Assembly (NCBI RefSeq): GCF_024600715.1
Contig: NZ_CP102332.1
Coordinates: forward strand, 1,488,001-1,552,000
Length of the DNA: 64,000 nucleotides
Direction of reading: 5' to 3'
Origin: Streptomyces changanensis
GTDB lineage: Bacteria; Actinomycetota; Actinomycetes; Streptomycetales; Streptomycetaceae
The translations under genes were made by a program, and so were the position numbers. This document shows, piece after piece, positions 1-7,924 of this stretch (positions are counted from its first letter, which is position 1; every line of letters starts with the position of its first letter). The notes below the pieces were generated by a model that saw only the letters and a program-made list of their open reading frames with translations, was not told where the DNA came from and did no database searches.

Positions 1-192
1 AGCGGCCGCGTGGGCCGCACGGCGGCGGGACGGGCCCTGGACGAGCGCGCCGTCACGGCGGCGGTCCGGGCGTCGGTGCGACACCGCGACACGGAGTACG
101 ACGCGCTGCTCGCGGCGGGGGTACCGCGCCGCCAGGCCCGCGTCCGGGTGGCACCGGCCGTCGAGGCGGTGCTGGCGTCCTGGCGGCGGTGA
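1..192 (+). CDS. DUF2293-like protein, C-terminal end only (partial)
   Basis: The reading frame is open from the first base of the window to a TGA at 190-192, so the gene begins outside the window; the ATG-like start seen at 10 need not be real. The visible residues contain an Arg/His/Asp-rich stretch (VRHRDTEYDALLAAGVPRRQAR) followed by a helix ending in ASWRR. This resembles the C-terminus of DUF2293 proteins, a family of unknown function common in actinomycetes and fungi. The match rests on memory of that pattern only. It is convergent with the chaplin gene, 33 bases away, and no strong terminator is visible between them. Confidence 0.55.
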   Translation, partial: SGRVGRTAAGRALDERAVTAAVRASVRHRDTEYDALLAAGVPRRQARVRVAPAVEAVLASWRR

Positions 193-225
193 CCCACGTC
201 CCGCGTCGCCGGGCGGGGCGGGCGG

Positions 226-990
226 TCAGGCGCGCCCGGCCGCCGGGCGGAAGCGACGGTAGAGCAGCGCCCCGGCGAGGAGCATGCCCGCGGCGGGCGC
301 GGCCAGGCCGACGAGGTCGCCGGCGCCGGTGAGGGCGAGGGACGGGCCCTCCGCGGCGGGGGCCGGGGCGGGCGCGGCCGGGGCGGGCTCGTGCTCCGGC
401 GCCGGCGGCACGACCGGCTTGTCGCCCTTCGGCGGGGTCGTGGGCTCCTGGGGCTTCGGCGGCGTGACGACCTGCGGCGGCTTGGCGCCGTTGTTGACGG
501 AGGTGTTGCCGAACGTGGGGTTGAGGAGGCCGACGACGGTCACCGAGTTGCCCGAGACGTTGACCGGGAGGTCGACGGGGAGCTGGACGCCGTTGCCCGA
601 GATCACACCGGGCGAGCCCACCATGGCGGCGTCGGCGTCCGCGCCGCCGCCGTTCCCCCCGCCCTGGGCGCCCGGGCCACCGCCGTGACCGGAACCGTGG
701 CCGGAGCCGGGCCGGTCCTTGTGCGCCCCGTGGGACGAGCCCTTGGAGCCCTTGTTGACGCAGGTGTTCCCCGCCGCGGGGTTGAGGAGGCCGACCACGT
801 TCACGGTGTTGCCGCAGACGTTGACCGGGACGTTCACCGGCAACTGCACCGCGTTGCCGGAGATCACCCCCGGGGAGTCGGCCGCGACGCCGGACGCGTC
901 AGCGTCGGCGTGCGCCGCACCGACGGCCAGCGCGAGCGCGCCGCTCGTGGCCATCAGAGTGACCAGACCATTTCGGCGAGTGTGCCGCAT
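226..990 (-). CDS. Long chaplin with two chaplin domains and a sortase sorting signal
   Basis: Chaplins are secreted amyloid-forming surfactant proteins that let Streptomyces hyphae grow into the air; the long ones are covalently attached to the wall by sortase. The 254-residue product starts with a signal peptide (about 1-28, cleavage near AHA-DA). Chaplin domain 1 (about 39-80) has the two usual cysteines (C59, C77). A Gly/His/Ser-rich linker leads to domain 2 (about 125-165), which has Ser in place of both cysteines. A Pro/Lys/Glu/Ala-rich wall spanner follows, then LALTG, a hydrophobic helix and an Arg-containing tail. The ATG at 990 is chosen because the signal peptide starts there and GGAAGG lies 9 bases upstream; a longer frame to 1053 exists. 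The type resembles ChpA/B/C of S. coelicolor. Confidence 0.92.
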   Translation of the reverse strand: MRHTRRNGLVTLMATSGALALAVGAAHADADASGVAADSPGVISGNAVQLPVNVPVNVCGNTVNVVGLLNPAAGNTCVNKGSKGSSHGAHKDRPGSGHGSGHGGGPGAQGGGNGGGADADAAMVGSPGVISGNGVQLPVDLPVNVSGNSVTVVGLLNPTFGNTSVNNGAKPPQVVTPPKPQEPTTPPKGDKPVVPPAPEHEPAPAAPAPAPAAEGPSLALTGAGDLVGLAAPAAGMLLAGALLYRRFRPAAGRA

Positions 991-1051
991 GGCTTCCTGC
1001 CTTCCGAAGACGTTCGCGGGCACTCGCCCGCACCCCGGATAACGCGTCGAC

Positions 1052-1063
1052 ACCCGGACGGGT
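1052..1063. promoter_or_regulatory. 12-bp palindrome upstream of the chaplin gene
   Basis: ACCCGGACGGGT is a perfect inverted repeat (ACCCG / CGGGT) centred about 68 bases before the chaplin start, flanked by the wider dyad ATAAC...GTTAT. It sits where a regulator of a developmental gene could bind. No specific regulator is assigned. Confidence 0.35.
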
Positions 1064-1200
1064 TATGTGGCGGGCCTCTTTCACCCCATCGAGCGACGAT
1101 TGGCCGATCTGTCCCATGACCTCTGCGTTCGCCGCTCCTGCGGGCGAGGCCCGGCGGCCCGAGAGGGGGCGGGCCCGGTCAGGTGGCGCCCGGCCGAGTG

Positions 1201-1318
1201 GGCCCGGTGGGGTCGCCCGGCGGGGTGGGCCCGGTGGGGCGGGCCCAGTCGGATGGCCCGGCGGGGCGGGCCCGGTCGAGTGGCCCGGCGGGGCGGGCCC
1301 GGTCGGGTGGCCCGGCGG
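1201..1318. repeat. 27-bp imperfect tandem repeat, about 4.3 copies
   Basis: Units of exactly 27 bp, each built around GGCCCGGCGGGGCGGGCCCG plus a variable GTCGRGT-type end, start at 1201, 1228, 1255, 1282 and 1309 (partial). The last two full copies differ by a single base. The array fills most of the intergenic space between the chaplin promoter and the unknown gene ending at 1368. The rest of this 377-base gap (991-1367) holds the chaplin promoter region and no convincing gene. Confidence 0.8.
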
Positions 1319-1367
1319 CTGGTCCCCTCGGGCCCGCCCGGGCGCGGAACGCCGAGCCGGGTGCGGG

Positions 1368-1808
1368 TCATCCGGGCTGCGTGCCGCCGCGGTCGCCCCG
1401 GTCGACGGTGCCCGCCTGGATCACCGTGCTGTAGTACGTGCCCCCGCTGATGTGGTTGTGCGTCTCGACGACCTGTCTGGTGGCGGGCTCACGGTCACCC
1501 AACTCGGCGAGGAGCGCGCGCAGTTCCTGCGCCGCCCGCGGGTCGTTGCGCAGGGCCCGGCGCATGCGGCCGCGCCACTCGGCGAGCGCCTCGGCGCGCG
1601 CGTCCGGGTCGCCGGAGGCCTCGGCGTCGACGAGGTCGGCGCGCGCCTCCTCCAACTCACCGTCGATCGCCGTCACGTCGCGGCCGGAACGGCGGGCGAG
1701 GAACGCGGCCACCCGGCCCCTGGTCTGCTCCCATGCCTCTCCGACCATCTGCTGGACGAGGGCGCTCGCCCCCGCCGCCGCCAGTGCCACCAACTCCGCT
1801 TCCACCAC
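1368..1808 (-). CDS. Hypothetical protein, charged helical, 146 aa
   Basis: I do not recognise a characterised family. The N-terminal half (1-45) is an Ala-rich helix followed by a basic stretch (RRSG). Residues 48-110 are strongly helical and charged (Glu/Asp/Arg/Ala), of a kind that could form a coiled coil. The last 35 residues contain THNHISGGTYYSTVIQAGTV, a beta-like segment that recurs in actinobacterial small proteins of effector-associated type. There is no signal peptide or membrane segment. The ATG at 1808 gives a plausible N-terminus (MVEAELVALAAAG). It follows the SWIM gene in the same direction with a 43-base gap, so cotranscription is possible. Confidence 0.7.
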   Translation of the reverse strand: MVEAELVALAAAGASALVQQMVGEAWEQTRGRVAAFLARRSGRDVTAIDGELEEARADLVDAEASGDPDARAEALAEWRGRMRRALRNDPRAAQELRALLAELGDREPATRQVVETHNHISGGTYYSTVIQAGTVDRGDRGGTQPG

Positions 1809-1851
1809 GGCCCCCTGCGGTCGATCGCCAGTAGTCGACGCAGCCTACCGG

Positions 1852-3141
1852 TCACGTGCCGAGGAGCTGGGCGAGAGCGCCGACCGGGTCGGAGTCCGGT
1901 GTGCCCCGCGGCCACCAGTCCTCCCGGCCCGCGTCGGACTCGTAGCCGTACCAGAGGCCGTCGCGGCCGTAGCGGAGCTGGAGCCCGGGGGTGGAGAGGC
2001 GGTTGCGCCAGGGCCGGAAGTGCGGGAAGTCGGCGGCGATCAGCGCGGGCCGGGCCCGGTCGAAGGGGCCGGCGGGCGGGTCCCACGGCTCCTCCAGCAC
2101 GGCCAGCCCGGCCGGGCCGCCCTGCCGCCACGCTGCGACGGCCCGCGCCAGGTCGGCCGGGGTGCGGTCGAGGGCGGCGGCGAGGTCGCGGTACAGGGCG
2201 CGGGTGGAGGCGGTGAGGCCGGACCCGGGGTGGGCGGCGGCCAGCCGGACGGCGTCCTGCCAGGGGGTGAGGTCGGCGACGGGGTCGCGGCCGGTCGTCA
2301 GGTGCGCGTGGGCGCGGGCGGCCGCCTCGGTGGCGAGGAGCTCCAGGGCGAGCGGGTCGGGCGCGCCGGGGGCCTCCGGATAGGCGGGCGGGCGGCCGGG
2401 GCGGGCCGGGGGCGGCAGCGGTGGGGGCGGCGCCGGCGGCACGGCGCGCACCGCGGTGCGCGCCGGGACGGCCGGTACGGGCGGCGGGGGCGCCGCGGCG
2501 GACTCGGCGGCCGAGCGGGCGGCGCTGCGGTGGCCGAGCGCGGCGAGGATCTCCTGCTCGCCGCGGCCGCGCATGAGGAAGAGCGTGAAGGGGTCCTCGT
2601 CGAGGAGCCGGGCGGCCTGGTAGCAGAGGGCGGCGGCGTGCTTGCAGGGGTAGCCGTCGTCGGGGCAGGAGCAGTCGGGGATCAGGTCGCCGGCGTGCGG
2701 CAGGAGGTCGGTGCGGTCGGCGAGCGCGTGCGGGACGTCCTTGTCGAGGAGCGCGGCCATGTGGTCGGGGCGGGCCGCGGCGGCGTCCAGGAACGCCTCC
2801 CAGTCGTCGTCCCCGAGGACGCCCAGGCGGATCTGCGTGCGGTAGGGGCGGGCGCGGCTGCCGTGCACGTACGCGGTGACGCGGCCGGGGGTGACCGTGA
2901 TCGCGTCGACGAGGCCGCGGCCGGCGTAGGCGCGGCCGCGGGCGAGCCGGGCGGGGTCGAGCGCGGTCGCCTCCAGGGCGGCGACCCAGGCGTTGCCCCA
3001 CCAGGTGGCGGCGAACGCGCCGTCCTCGCCGCCGCCGCTGACGGACGGGAGCTGCGGGAAGGTGCGGCGCCGGTCGTCGTGGAGGGGCAGCGGGCCGCGG
3101 GCTCCGGCACGACCGCGGCGCGGGTCCACTTGGGGGGTCAT
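1852..3141 (-). CDS. SWIM zinc-finger protein
   Basis: The 429-residue protein carries a SWIM zinc finger at about residues 157-168 (CSC...CKH, i.e. CxCx(n)CxH). This motif in bacteria is typically found in partners of SWI2/SNF2 ATPases and is thought to bind nucleic acid or protein. The N-terminal part has the WWGNAWVAALE signature seen at the start of this family. The middle (about 190-260) is Pro/Ala-rich linker and the C-terminal part is helical. The start is fixed by the overlap with the upstream helicase gene: its TGA and this ATG share ATGA at 3138-3141, which implies translational coupling. A much longer open frame to 4203 is only a shadow over the helicase gene. Confidence 0.9.
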   Translation of the reverse strand: MTPQVDPRRGRAGARGPLPLHDDRRRTFPQLPSVSGGGEDGAFAATWWGNAWVAALEATALDPARLARGRAYAGRGLVDAITVTPGRVTAYVHGSRARPYRTQIRLGVLGDDDWEAFLDAAAARPDHMAALLDKDVPHALADRTDLLPHAGDLIPDCSCPDDGYPCKHAAALCYQAARLLDEDPFTLFLMRGRGEQEILAALGHRSAARSAAESAAAPPPPVPAVPARTAVRAVPPAPPPPLPPPARPGRPPAYPEAPGAPDPLALELLATEAAARAHAHLTTGRDPVADLTPWQDAVRLAAAHPGSGLTASTRALYRDLAAALDRTPADLARAVAAWRQGGPAGLAVLEEPWDPPAGPFDRARPALIAADFPHFRPWRNRLSTPGLQLRYGRDGLWYGYESDAGREDWWPRGTPDSDPVGALAQLLGT

Positions 3142-6100
3142 GACGGCCTCCTCAGGGAGACGAGGTCGGCCAGTTCCCGGTCGGTCAGCTCCGTGAGGGC
3201 GGCCTCGCCGGAGCCGAGGACCGCGTCGGCGAGGGCGCGCTTGCCGGCGAGCAGCTCCGCGATCCGGTCCTCCACGGTCCCCTCGGCGATCAGCCGGTGG
3301 ACCTGGACGGGCTGGGTCTGGCCGATGCGGTAGGCGCGGTCGGTGGCCTGCTCCTCGACGGCCGGGTTCCACCAGCGGTCGTAGTGGACGACGTGGCCGG
3401 CGCGGGTGAGGTTGAGGCCGGTGCCCGCGGCCTTCAGGGAGAGGACGAAGACCGGGACGTCGCCGGACTGGAACCGGTCGACCATCCGCTCGCGCTCGGC
3501 GACCGGGGTGCCGCCGTGCAGCAGCTGGGACGGGACGCCGCGGGCGGTCAGGTGGGCCGTCAGGAGGCGGGCCATGGCGACGTACTGGGTGAAGACGAGG
3601 ACCGCGCCGTCCTCGGACAGGACGGTGTCCAGGAGCTCGTCGAGGAGGGCGAGCTTCCCGGAGCGGCCGGCGAGGCGCGACGGCTCCTCCTTCAGGTACT
3701 GCGCCGGGTGGTTGCAGATCTGCTTGAGGGAGGTGAGCAGCTTCATGATCAGGCCGCGTCGGGCCATGCCCTCGGCGCCGGTGACGGCGTCCATGGTCTC
3801 GCGGACGACCGCCTCGTAGAGCGAGGCCTGTTCGCGGGTGAGGGGAACGGGGTGGTCCGTCTCGGTCTTCGGCGGCAGCTCCGGCACGATGCCGGGGTCG
3901 GACTTGCGGCGGCGCAGCAGGAAGGGGCGCACGAGCCGGGCGAGCCGCTCCACCGCCTGCTCGTTCTCGATCTCCTCGCTGTTCTCCACGGCCCGGGCAT
4001 GCCGGGCGCGGAACGTCTTGAGGGGGCCGAGGAGGCCGGGGGTCGTCCAGTCGAGCAGGGCCCACAGCTCGGAGAGGTTGTTCTCGACGGGGGTGCCGGT
4101 GAGCGCGACCCGGGCGGGCGCGGGGATGGTGCGCAGCGCCTTCGCGGTGGCGGAGAAGGGGTTCTTCACGTGCTGCGCCTCGTCGGCGACCACCATGCCC
4201 CACGGGTGGGCGGCGAGCCGGCCGGCGCTGGTGCGCATCGTGCCGTACGTGGTGAGGACGAAACCGCCCTCGGCGCCCTCCAGGGTGCGGCCGGCGCCGT
4301 GGTAGCGGCGCACGGGGACGCCGGGGGCGAAGCGGTGGATCTCGCGCTGCCAGTTGCCGAGCAGGGAGGCGGGGCAGACGACCAGGGTCGGCTCACGGCG
4401 GGCGCGGCGCAGGTGCAGGGCGATGAGCGTGATCGTCTTGCCGAGGCCCATGTCGTCGGCGAGGCAGCCGCCGAGGCCGAGCGAGGTCATCAGGTCCAGC
4501 CAGGCGAGGCCGCGCAGCTGGTAGTCGCGCAGGGTCGCGTCGAGACCGTCCGGCGGCGGGCCCGGGGCGGGTCCGGCGACGAGGCGGTCGCGCAGGTCGG
4601 CGAGGGCGCCGACGGGCACCGCCGGTACCGTCTCGCCGTCGACCTCGGCGGTGCCGGTGAGCGCCGCGGCGAGGGCGTCGACCGGCTCCAGCAGGCCGAG
4701 CTGCCGCTTGCGGGCCTTGCGGACGAGGGCGGGGTCGACGACGACCCAGCGGTCGCGCAGCCGTACGACGGGCCGGTGCGCCTCGGCGAGGGCGTCCATC
4801 TCGCGCTCGGTCAGGGCGTCCCCGTCAAGGGCGAGCTGCCAGTCGAAGCGGAGCAGTTCGGTGCTGTCGAAGAAGGCCGTGCCGTCCGTGGCGGAACCGG
4901 GGGCGGGGCGGACGACGGCGGAGGCGGTGAGGGAGCGGGCGAGCTCGCGCGGCCAGTGGACGGTGACGCCGGCGGCGTCGAGACGGGGCGCGGCGGGGCC
5001 GAGCAGCTCGTGGAGCTCCTCCTCGGACAGGGCGAGGACGTCGGGGACCGGGCGCTCCAGGAGACGGGCGAGCGGCGGCCAGACCCGGGCGGCGCGGCGC
5101 AGCGCCAGGACGGCGTCGACGCGGGCGCGCGGGCCGAGGTGCTCGTCCCCGCCGGGGGCCCAGAGGGACGCCGCGTCGACCACGAGGGCCGGGTCGGCGA
5201 GGCTGTGCACCTGGACGACGGCCGCGGCGGCCCGCCGCTCGCCGCCCGCGCCGTCGCCGGCGCGGGGGCCCCTGCCGCCGTCCCAGCCGTCCCGGCCGTC
5301 CTCACCGTCGCCGCCGTCACCGAACCCACCGCCGTCCCCGTCGTCCGGCGTGCGGTCGAAGAGGTCGTACGAGGAGAGGTCCAGGCGCAGCGAGACGCGG
5401 ACGCCCGCGTCCATGCCGGCGGCGGCCTCGGCGGCCCAGGCGCGCGCCCCGGGCAGCCGCTGCGGCTCCCGGGCGGCGAACGGCGCGCCCGCGGCGTGCG
5501 CGGCGGCGGGTGTGCGCGGGAGGGTGTCGGCGACGGCGTCGAGGAAGGCCCGGACGAGCGTCTCGGGCTCGGGCAGATGGAGCGGACGGCGGCCGGGCAG
5601 GGGGACGGCGTGTCCCTCGTACGGCAGGGCGGCGGCGACCGCGCGCAGATGGGCGATGTCGTCGGCGTCCAGCGGCCCGGCCCGCCAGGCGTCGAGGTCG
5701 TCGGCGGTGAGGCCGGGCAGAAGGCGGCCCCGGGCGACGAGGTGCAGGCCGTGGAGGGCGGCGGCGCCCCAGCAGGCCGTCGCCGGGTGGGCGTGCGGGT
5801 CGTGGCGGGCGGCGGCGAGCAGGGGCAGGGCGTCCGCGACGGGGAGCAGCAGGGCCGGCACGTCGTGGCTGCGGACGCCGTCGCCCCGGGGTCGTACGAC
5901 CGTCAGCGTGCCGGCCTCCGCGGCCGGTGCGGGTCCCGGACCCGGTACGCGGGCGGGCGCGGGTACCGGTACGGGGCCGGGGCGGCCGGGCAGGGCCGGT
6001 ACCGGGCCGCCGGGCAGCGCCGGTGCGGGGCCGCCGGGGACGTCCTCGGGGAGGGGGCGGCCGTCGGGGGCCCAGAAGGCGACGCGCCCCTCGCGGGGCA

Positions 6101-6173
6101 GGGCCGCGGGGAGGAACACGGCGGCGAGGCCGCGCACCGCGTGCGCGGGCGGCGAGGCGGTCGTGTCCCGCAT
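3138..6173 (-). CDS. SNF2-family DEAD/DEAH-box helicase/ATPase
   Basis: This is a 1011-residue SWI2/SNF2 ATPase that would translocate on DNA to remodel or strip nucleoprotein. The N-terminal half is the bacterial SNF2-associated domain. It has a Gly/Asp-rich insert near 280-300 and a Pro/Gly/Ala-rich repeat region near residues 40-80. The motor starts near 545: Walker A DMGLGKT (about 574-580), Walker B DEAQ (about 664), motif III LTGTP. The second RecA lobe shows VFTQY, AAGTGLNL and the arginine motif YRIGQ (about 951). The ATG at 6173 follows a GGGGAGG-type ribosome site (GGAGGTGAGGGAGC). It is coupled to the SWIM gene by a 4-nt overlap, which supports a two-protein complex. The biological substrate is unknown. 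Confidence 0.95.
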   Translation of the reverse strand: MRDTTASPPAHAVRGLAAVFLPAALPREGRVAFWAPDGRPLPEDVPGGPAPALPGGPVPALPGRPGPVPVPAPARVPGPGPAPAAEAGTLTVVRPRGDGVRSHDVPALLLPVADALPLLAAARHDPHAHPATACWGAAALHGLHLVARGRLLPGLTADDLDAWRAGPLDADDIAHLRAVAAALPYEGHAVPLPGRRPLHLPEPETLVRAFLDAVADTLPRTPAAAHAAGAPFAAREPQRLPGARAWAAEAAAGMDAGVRVSLRLDLSSYDLFDRTPDDGDGGGFGDGGDGEDGRDGWDGGRGPRAGDGAGGERRAAAAVVQVHSLADPALVVDAASLWAPGGDEHLGPRARVDAVLALRRAARVWPPLARLLERPVPDVLALSEEELHELLGPAAPRLDAAGVTVHWPRELARSLTASAVVRPAPGSATDGTAFFDSTELLRFDWQLALDGDALTEREMDALAEAHRPVVRLRDRWVVVDPALVRKARKRQLGLLEPVDALAAALTGTAEVDGETVPAVPVGALADLRDRLVAGPAPGPPPDGLDATLRDYQLRGLAWLDLMTSLGLGGCLADDMGLGKTITLIALHLRRARREPTLVVCPASLLGNWQREIHRFAPGVPVRRYHGAGRTLEGAEGGFVLTTYGTMRTSAGRLAAHPWGMVVADEAQHVKNPFSATAKALRTIPAPARVALTGTPVENNLSELWALLDWTTPGLLGPLKTFRARHARAVENSEEIENEQAVERLARLVRPFLLRRRKSDPGIVPELPPKTETDHPVPLTREQASLYEAVVRETMDAVTGAEGMARRGLIMKLLTSLKQICNHPAQYLKEEPSRLAGRSGKLALLDELLDTVLSEDGAVLVFTQYVAMARLLTAHLTARGVPSQLLHGGTPVAERERMVDRFQSGDVPVFVLSLKAAGTGLNLTRAGHVVHYDRWWNPAVEEQATDRAYRIGQTQPVQVHRLIAEGTVEDRIAELLAGKRALADAVLGSGEAALTELTDRELADLVSLRRPS

Positions 6174-6313
6174 GCTCCCTCACCTCCCCTGCCGGTCGCC
6201 GGGCCACGGTCGTGTTCCCTGCTCACCGACCTTACGGTGGGGGTCTGACAACGGGGCCGGCGGTGGGTCGGGAGCCCCCGGACGGGTACCCGCGGGGGCG
6301 GAGGGTGATGACC

Positions 6314-6592
6314 ATGCGCAGTGGAAACGAACCCGTCACCGCGCGCAGCCCCCTGCGGCTGCGGCTGTGGCTCGGGGTGTGGGGCCTGCTGTGGGCGCTG
6401 GGCGGCACGGTGGCGTTCGCGGTGCTGGGGCGGACGGGGTGGGCGGTCGCCTGCGGGGTCCTGGCGCTCGTGGTCGTGACCGACCTGGTGCTGGTCGTGC
6501 GCCATCTGCGGCAGGGCGCGCGCTACCAGCCGGGCCCGAGCGTCCCCCCGTACGAGCCGTACCGGCCGGAGCAGCGCCCGCCGGGGACCTGA
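6314..6592 (+). CDS. DUF6343 small membrane protein
   Basis: The 92-residue product begins MRSGNEPVTARSPLRLRL, the hallmark of DUF6343, then has two hydrophobic helices (about 18-38 and 43-63) and a Pro/Tyr-rich cytoplasmic-looking tail. Function is unknown. The start at 6314 is preferred over the in-frame ATG at 6308 because GGAGGG at 6300-6305 is 8 bases from 6314 but only 2 from 6308. It is divergent from the SNF2 gene; the shared 140-base gap must hold both promoters. Confidence 0.8.
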   Translation: MRSGNEPVTARSPLRLRLWLGVWGLLWALGGTVAFAVLGRTGWAVACGVLALVVVTDLVLVVRHLRQGARYQPGPSVPPYEPYRPEQRPPGT

Positions 6593-6693
6593 CCGGGCCC
6601 CGGGCGACGGCGGATCGCCGCGCGCCCAGTGCTCGCGGCGGCCGGCGGCGGGCGGGGCCCGGCCTGGCGCACGGCCGCCCGGCGGGCGGGGCG

Positions 6694-6738
6694 CGGCCGC
6701 CGTGCGGGCGTTTGCCGTACGGCCGCCGTGCGGGCGTT
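6694..6738. repeat. 19-bp direct repeat, two copies 26 bp apart
   Basis: CGGCCGCCGTGCGGGCGTT occurs perfectly at 6694-6712 and 6720-6738, just downstream of the TPR gene (which ends at 6759 on the minus strand) in the convergent gap with the DUF6343 gene. Transcript-end function is possible but unproven. Confidence 0.7.
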
Positions 6739-6758
6739 CGGTGAGCCCGTCGGCCGCG

Positions 6759-7127
6759 TCAGTCGCCGGCGTCGAAGCGGGCCGCCTCGACGTACTCCGG
6801 CTTGGGATCGAGGGCGGCGGCGAGCCGGAAGTGGCGCCGGGCGTGCTGCGGGCGGCCGGCGCGCTGGAGGGTGCGGGCCAGCCCGAAGTGGGCGAAGGCG
6901 TTGTCCGGCTCGCGCTCCAGGACCAGTTCGAACTCCAGCTCGGCGGGGCGCAGCTGGGCGGCCGCGAAGAAGGCGCGCGCCCGGAGGAGGCGGGCGGCGG
7001 TGTTCTCGGGGTGGGCCGCGATCACCGAGTCGAGCAGCTTGACGGCGCCGCGCGGGTCGCGTGCGGCGAGCAGCTGCTCGGCCGCCCGGTAGTCGATGAC
7101 GTGGGTCTCCGGGTTGCTGTCGGGCAC
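6759..7127 (-). CDS. Tetratricopeptide-repeat protein, 122 aa
   Basis: Residues about 15-110 form roughly three TPR helix pairs (AEQLLAARDPRGAVKLLDSV, ARLLRARAFFAAAQLRPAEL, FAHFGLARTLQRAGRPQHAR), a protein-protein interaction scaffold. No catalytic domain is attached. The GTG at 7127 is chosen because AAGGA lies 7 bases before it and the sequence starts directly with VPDSNPETHVIDYRAAEQ; the frame extends to 7223 without ribosome-site support. It lies 50 bases downstream of coaE in the same direction and may be cotranscribed with it. Confidence 0.85.
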   Translation of the reverse strand: MPDSNPETHVIDYRAAEQLLAARDPRGAVKLLDSVIAAHPENTAARLLRARAFFAAAQLRPAELEFELVLEREPDNAFAHFGLARTLQRAGRPQHARRHFRLAAALDPKPEYVEAARFDAGD

Positions 7128-7177
7128 GGTGGATTCCTTCCCCTCGCTCCGACCGTTCAACATCCCCGGCGGGGGGC

Positions 7178-7789
7178 CTATTCCGGGGCCGTGTCCGCGG
7201 AGCGCGCGGTGAGCTCCTCCCACAGCTTGCGCACCCGCGGTTCGAGGGCCTCGAAGGGGCCGTCGTTGTCGATGACGTAGTCGGCGACGGCGCGCCGCTG
7301 CTCGCGGGTGGCCTGGGCGGCCATGCGGGCGCGGGCCTCGTCCGGGGACATGCCCCGCAGCCGTACGAGCCGGTCGAGCTGGGTGGCGGGGGACGCGTCG
7401 ACGACCACGACGACGTCGTAGAGGGGGGCGAGGCCGTTCTCGGTCAGCAGGGGGACGTCGTGGACGACCACGGCGTCGGGCGCGGCGGCCGCCTGGAGTT
7501 CGGCCGAGCGGGCGCCGACGAGCGGGTGGACGATGCCGTTCAGCACGGCCAGGCGCTCGGCGTCGCCGAAGACGATGGAGCCGAGCCGGGGGCGGTCCAG
7601 CGTGCCCTCGGGCGTGAGGATCCCGGGCCCGAACGCCTCGACGACCGCGGCGAGGCCGGGCGTGCCGGGCTCCACGACCTCACGGGCGATCCGGTCGGCG
7701 TCGACGAGGACGGCGCCGTACGAGACGAGGAGGCGCGAGACCTCGCTTTTGCCGGCGCCGATTCCACCGGTGAGACCTACGGTCAGCAT
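7178..7789 (-). CDS. coaE: Dephospho-CoA kinase
   Basis: CoaE phosphorylates the 3'-hydroxyl of dephospho-CoA, the last step of coenzyme A synthesis, in the cytoplasm. The 203-residue protein has the P-loop GGIGAGKS at residues 8-15, the DADxIAR substrate loop ([15 protein letters not shown]) and the LID-like segment with RDxR-type arginines ([18 protein letters not shown]). Length is normal for short bacterial CoaE; mycobacterial forms carry an extra C-terminal domain that is absent here. The start at 7789 puts [11 protein letters not shown] at the N-terminus, standard for the family. Confidence 0.97.
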   Translation of the reverse strand: MLTVGLTGGIGAGKSEVSRLLVSYGAVLVDADRIAREVVEPGTPGLAAVVEAFGPGILTPEGTLDRPRLGSIVFGDAERLAVLNGIVHPLVGARSAELQAAAAPDAVVVHDVPLLTENGLAPLYDVVVVVDASPATQLDRLVRLRGMSPDEARARMAAQATREQRRAVADYVIDNDGPFEALEPRVRKLWEELTARSADTAPE

Positions 7790-7924
7790 GGGCGGAAGCT
7801 TAGGCGCCGCGTGCGGACCTGCGCCCGCCGCCCCCACCCGGTCCGGGCCGGGGCGCCCCCGCCCCGGCGCCCGCCGGACGCGCCGCTCCCCCGTGGTGCG
7901 GGGTGCGGCGGCCGACCGGCGGGG

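Noticed and set aside
1852..4203. Long N-terminal extension of the SWIM gene
   Set aside because: The extra 354 residues overlap the SNF2 helicase in another frame and are Arg/Pro-rich; the ATGA overlap at 3138-3141 gives a natural start.
3297..6248. 983-residue open frame on the plus strand
   Set aside because: It lies wholly antisense to the SNF2 gene, has no domain and has the Gly/Val/Arg/Glu composition of a G+C-rich shadow frame.
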